From NCBI GenBank assembly GCA_002369325.1, contig DFDU01000054.1, positions 1 to 6,733 on the forward strand: DNA of 6,733 bases. The letters are read 5' to 3'. Below are positions 6,364-6,733 of this stretch, piece by piece (the first letter of the stretch is position 1; every line of letters starts with the position of its first letter). Below the pieces are notes generated by a model that saw only the letters and a list, made by a program, of their open reading frames with translations, was not told where the DNA came from and made no database searches. This DNA is from Lachnospiraceae bacterium UBA3820 (GTDB lineage Bacteria > Bacillota > Clostridia > Lachnospirales > Lachnospiraceae). Position numbers and translations under genes: made by a program.

Positions 6364-6382
6364 AAGCAGGCATACCCTGCTT
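6364..6382 (-). terminator. GC-rich hairpin, possible second terminator
   Basis: Perfect 7-bp stem AAGCAGG (6364-6370) and CCTGCTT (6376-6382), loop of five, followed on the minus strand by TTGCTTTG. The tail is only moderately T-rich. It could end read-through from glyS or the small RNA, or be a domain of a longer RNA upstream of the RT. Confidence 0.45.
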
Positions 6383-6404
6383 ATTCAGCCGACCTTTTAA
6401 CAAT

Positions 6405-6551
6405 AAAAAAGGAAAGAGAACTATTACTTTTGAAGTAAACGTGTTTACACAAGACTGAATATACCCCGGCTGTCTGCAAAGCACATTATAAGAAGTATAC
6501 TTCGTCCACCACAGACGCAACTGTCGTTACATTTCTCTTTCCTTAATAAGC
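6405..6551 (-). ncRNA. Candidate structured small RNA upstream of the RT
   Basis: Three signals line up on the minus strand. A perfect TATAAT at 6558-6563 would start a transcript near 6551. A 12-bp perfect terminal stem follows: AAGGAAAGAGAA read from 6544 to 6533 pairs with TTCTCTTTCCTT read from 6420 to 6409. The second arm runs straight into a T-run (6410-6405), as in an intrinsic terminator. The 112 bases inside contain the palindrome GAAGTATACTTC (6492-6503), a GTCTG/CAGAC pairing that encloses it, and two mutually exclusive hairpins around 6424-6448. The -35 box is poor (AAGAAA at 6581-6586). It could instead be an elaborate glyS terminator, a short transposon remnant, or an RT template comparable in position to retron or DRT ncRNAs. 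I do not recognise an Rfam family. Confidence 0.5.
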
Positions 6552-6557
6552 TATTAA

Positions 6558-6563
6558 ATTATA
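6558..6563 (-). promoter_or_regulatory. TATAAT box ahead of the candidate small RNA
   Basis: Perfect -10 hexamer on the minus strand immediately after the glyS stop, placed so that transcription would begin about seven bases before the 12-bp stem. The -35 position lies inside the end of glyS and is a poor match. Confidence 0.4.
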
Positions 6564-6566
6564 CGA

Positions 6567-6733
6567 TTAAAAAGCAAGCTTTTCTTCAAAGTATGCTTTT
6601 AAGTCTTCTATCTTGATTCTTTCCTGCTCCATGGTATCTCTGTCACGAACCGTAACAGCACCGTCATTTTCGGAATCAAAATCATAAGTGATACAGAATG
6701 GTGTACCTATCTCATCCTGTCTTCTGTATCTCT
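6567..6733 (-). CDS. glyS: Glycyl-tRNA synthetase, C-terminal fragment
   Basis: Partial gene: the last 54 codons and the stop are present, the rest is beyond the right edge. The enzyme charges tRNA-Gly with glycine. The visible end reads RYRRQDEIGTPFCITYDFDS, then DGAVTVRDRDTMEQERI and a final helix ending EEKLAF. The RRxDEIGTPxC.T.D block and the VTVRDRDTMxQ.R block are diagnostic of the C-terminal anticodon-binding domain of the dimeric single-chain class II GlyRS (the type found in many Clostridia), not the two-subunit glyQ/glyS form. The stop lies four bases before the TATAAT box of the candidate small RNA. Confidence 0.95.
   Translation of the reverse strand, partial: RYRRQDEIGTPFCITYDFDSENDGAVTVRDRDTMEQERIKIEDLKAYFEEKLAF

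Larger units (their letters stand above)
6169..6566. other. Structured intergenic region between glyS and the RT leader ORF
   Basis: About 400 bases without a large ORF. From right to left it holds a perfect TATAAT box (6558-6563), the candidate small RNA (6405-6551), a GC-rich hairpin (6364-6382), a near-palindrome (6295-6310), a block with GTTTTC/GAAAAC arms (6253-6277) and CGCGAAGCG, and an operator-like inverted repeat (6189-6213). It is less A+T-biased and more structured than the other gaps in the window. Confidence 0.7.

Noticed and set aside
6402..6549. MITE-like element with 12-bp terminal inverted repeats and AATAA flanks (6402-6406, 6545-6549)
   Set aside because: The five-base AATAA flanks are low-complexity, and the -10 box and U-run fit a transcribed RNA better. 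Not fully excluded without other genomic copies.
4818..6566. Group II intron
   Set aside because: No domain V-like hairpin or intron boundary seen around the RT, no HNH domain, and the gene is in an operon with a regulator and kinase.
4818..6566. Classical retron
   Set aside because: The RT lacks retron hallmarks I would expect (NAxxH and a VTG between the later RT motifs; the VTG here is near the C-terminus), and the candidate RNA is about 300 bases from the RT rather than adjacent. Kept only as an analogy.
1..6733. CRISPR array, tRNA or rRNA
   Set aside because: No regularly spaced repeats and no cloverleaf or rRNA-like sequence seen on either strand.

Overview
The window looks like a chromosomal segment of a low-GC Firmicute, most likely class Clostridia and plausibly Lachnospiraceae. 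The reasons are the A+T-rich composition, strong AGGAGG-type ribosome binding sites and the two flanking housekeeping genes. Every supported gene reads on the minus strand, so transcription runs from high to low coordinates.

The right edge (6567-6733) holds the C-terminus of a single-chain glycyl-tRNA synthetase (glyS). The left edge (1-155) holds the N-terminus of pyruvate, phosphate dikinase (ppdK). From memory these two genes are often neighbours in Lachnospiraceae, so the roughly 6.4 kb between them looks like an accessory insertion.

The core of the insertion is a compact operon: a reverse transcriptase (RT) with a YSDD active site (4818-6110), a small XRE-like helix-turn-helix protein (4312-4764) and a membrane-anchored Hanks-type Ser/Thr kinase with an outside domain (2946-4322). 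RT and HTH are 53 nt apart, HTH and kinase overlap by 11 nt, and one strong intrinsic terminator (2913-2937) closes the unit. An 18-codon leader ORF (6112-6168) sits directly before the RT.

Between glyS and the RT lie about 400 bases without a large gene. They contain a candidate small structured RNA of about 147 nt (6405-6551): a perfect TATAAT box over the glyS end, a 12-bp terminal stem and a terminal U-run. A second hairpin and several palindromes follow. An ncRNA upstream of a non-mobile RT, joined to a regulator and a transmembrane kinase, is the most interesting possibility here. It could be an RT-based defence or stress-signalling system, but no function is proven by the sequence.

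Downstream lie a separately transcribed two-domain lipoprotein (1828-2802) and a cytosolic coiled-coil protein with a glycine/serine/alanine-rich tail (390-1469). The second has its own candidate promoter, preceded by a 19-bp tandem repeat. A hairpin terminator (341-370) and a good promoter (230-258) separate this block from ppdK.
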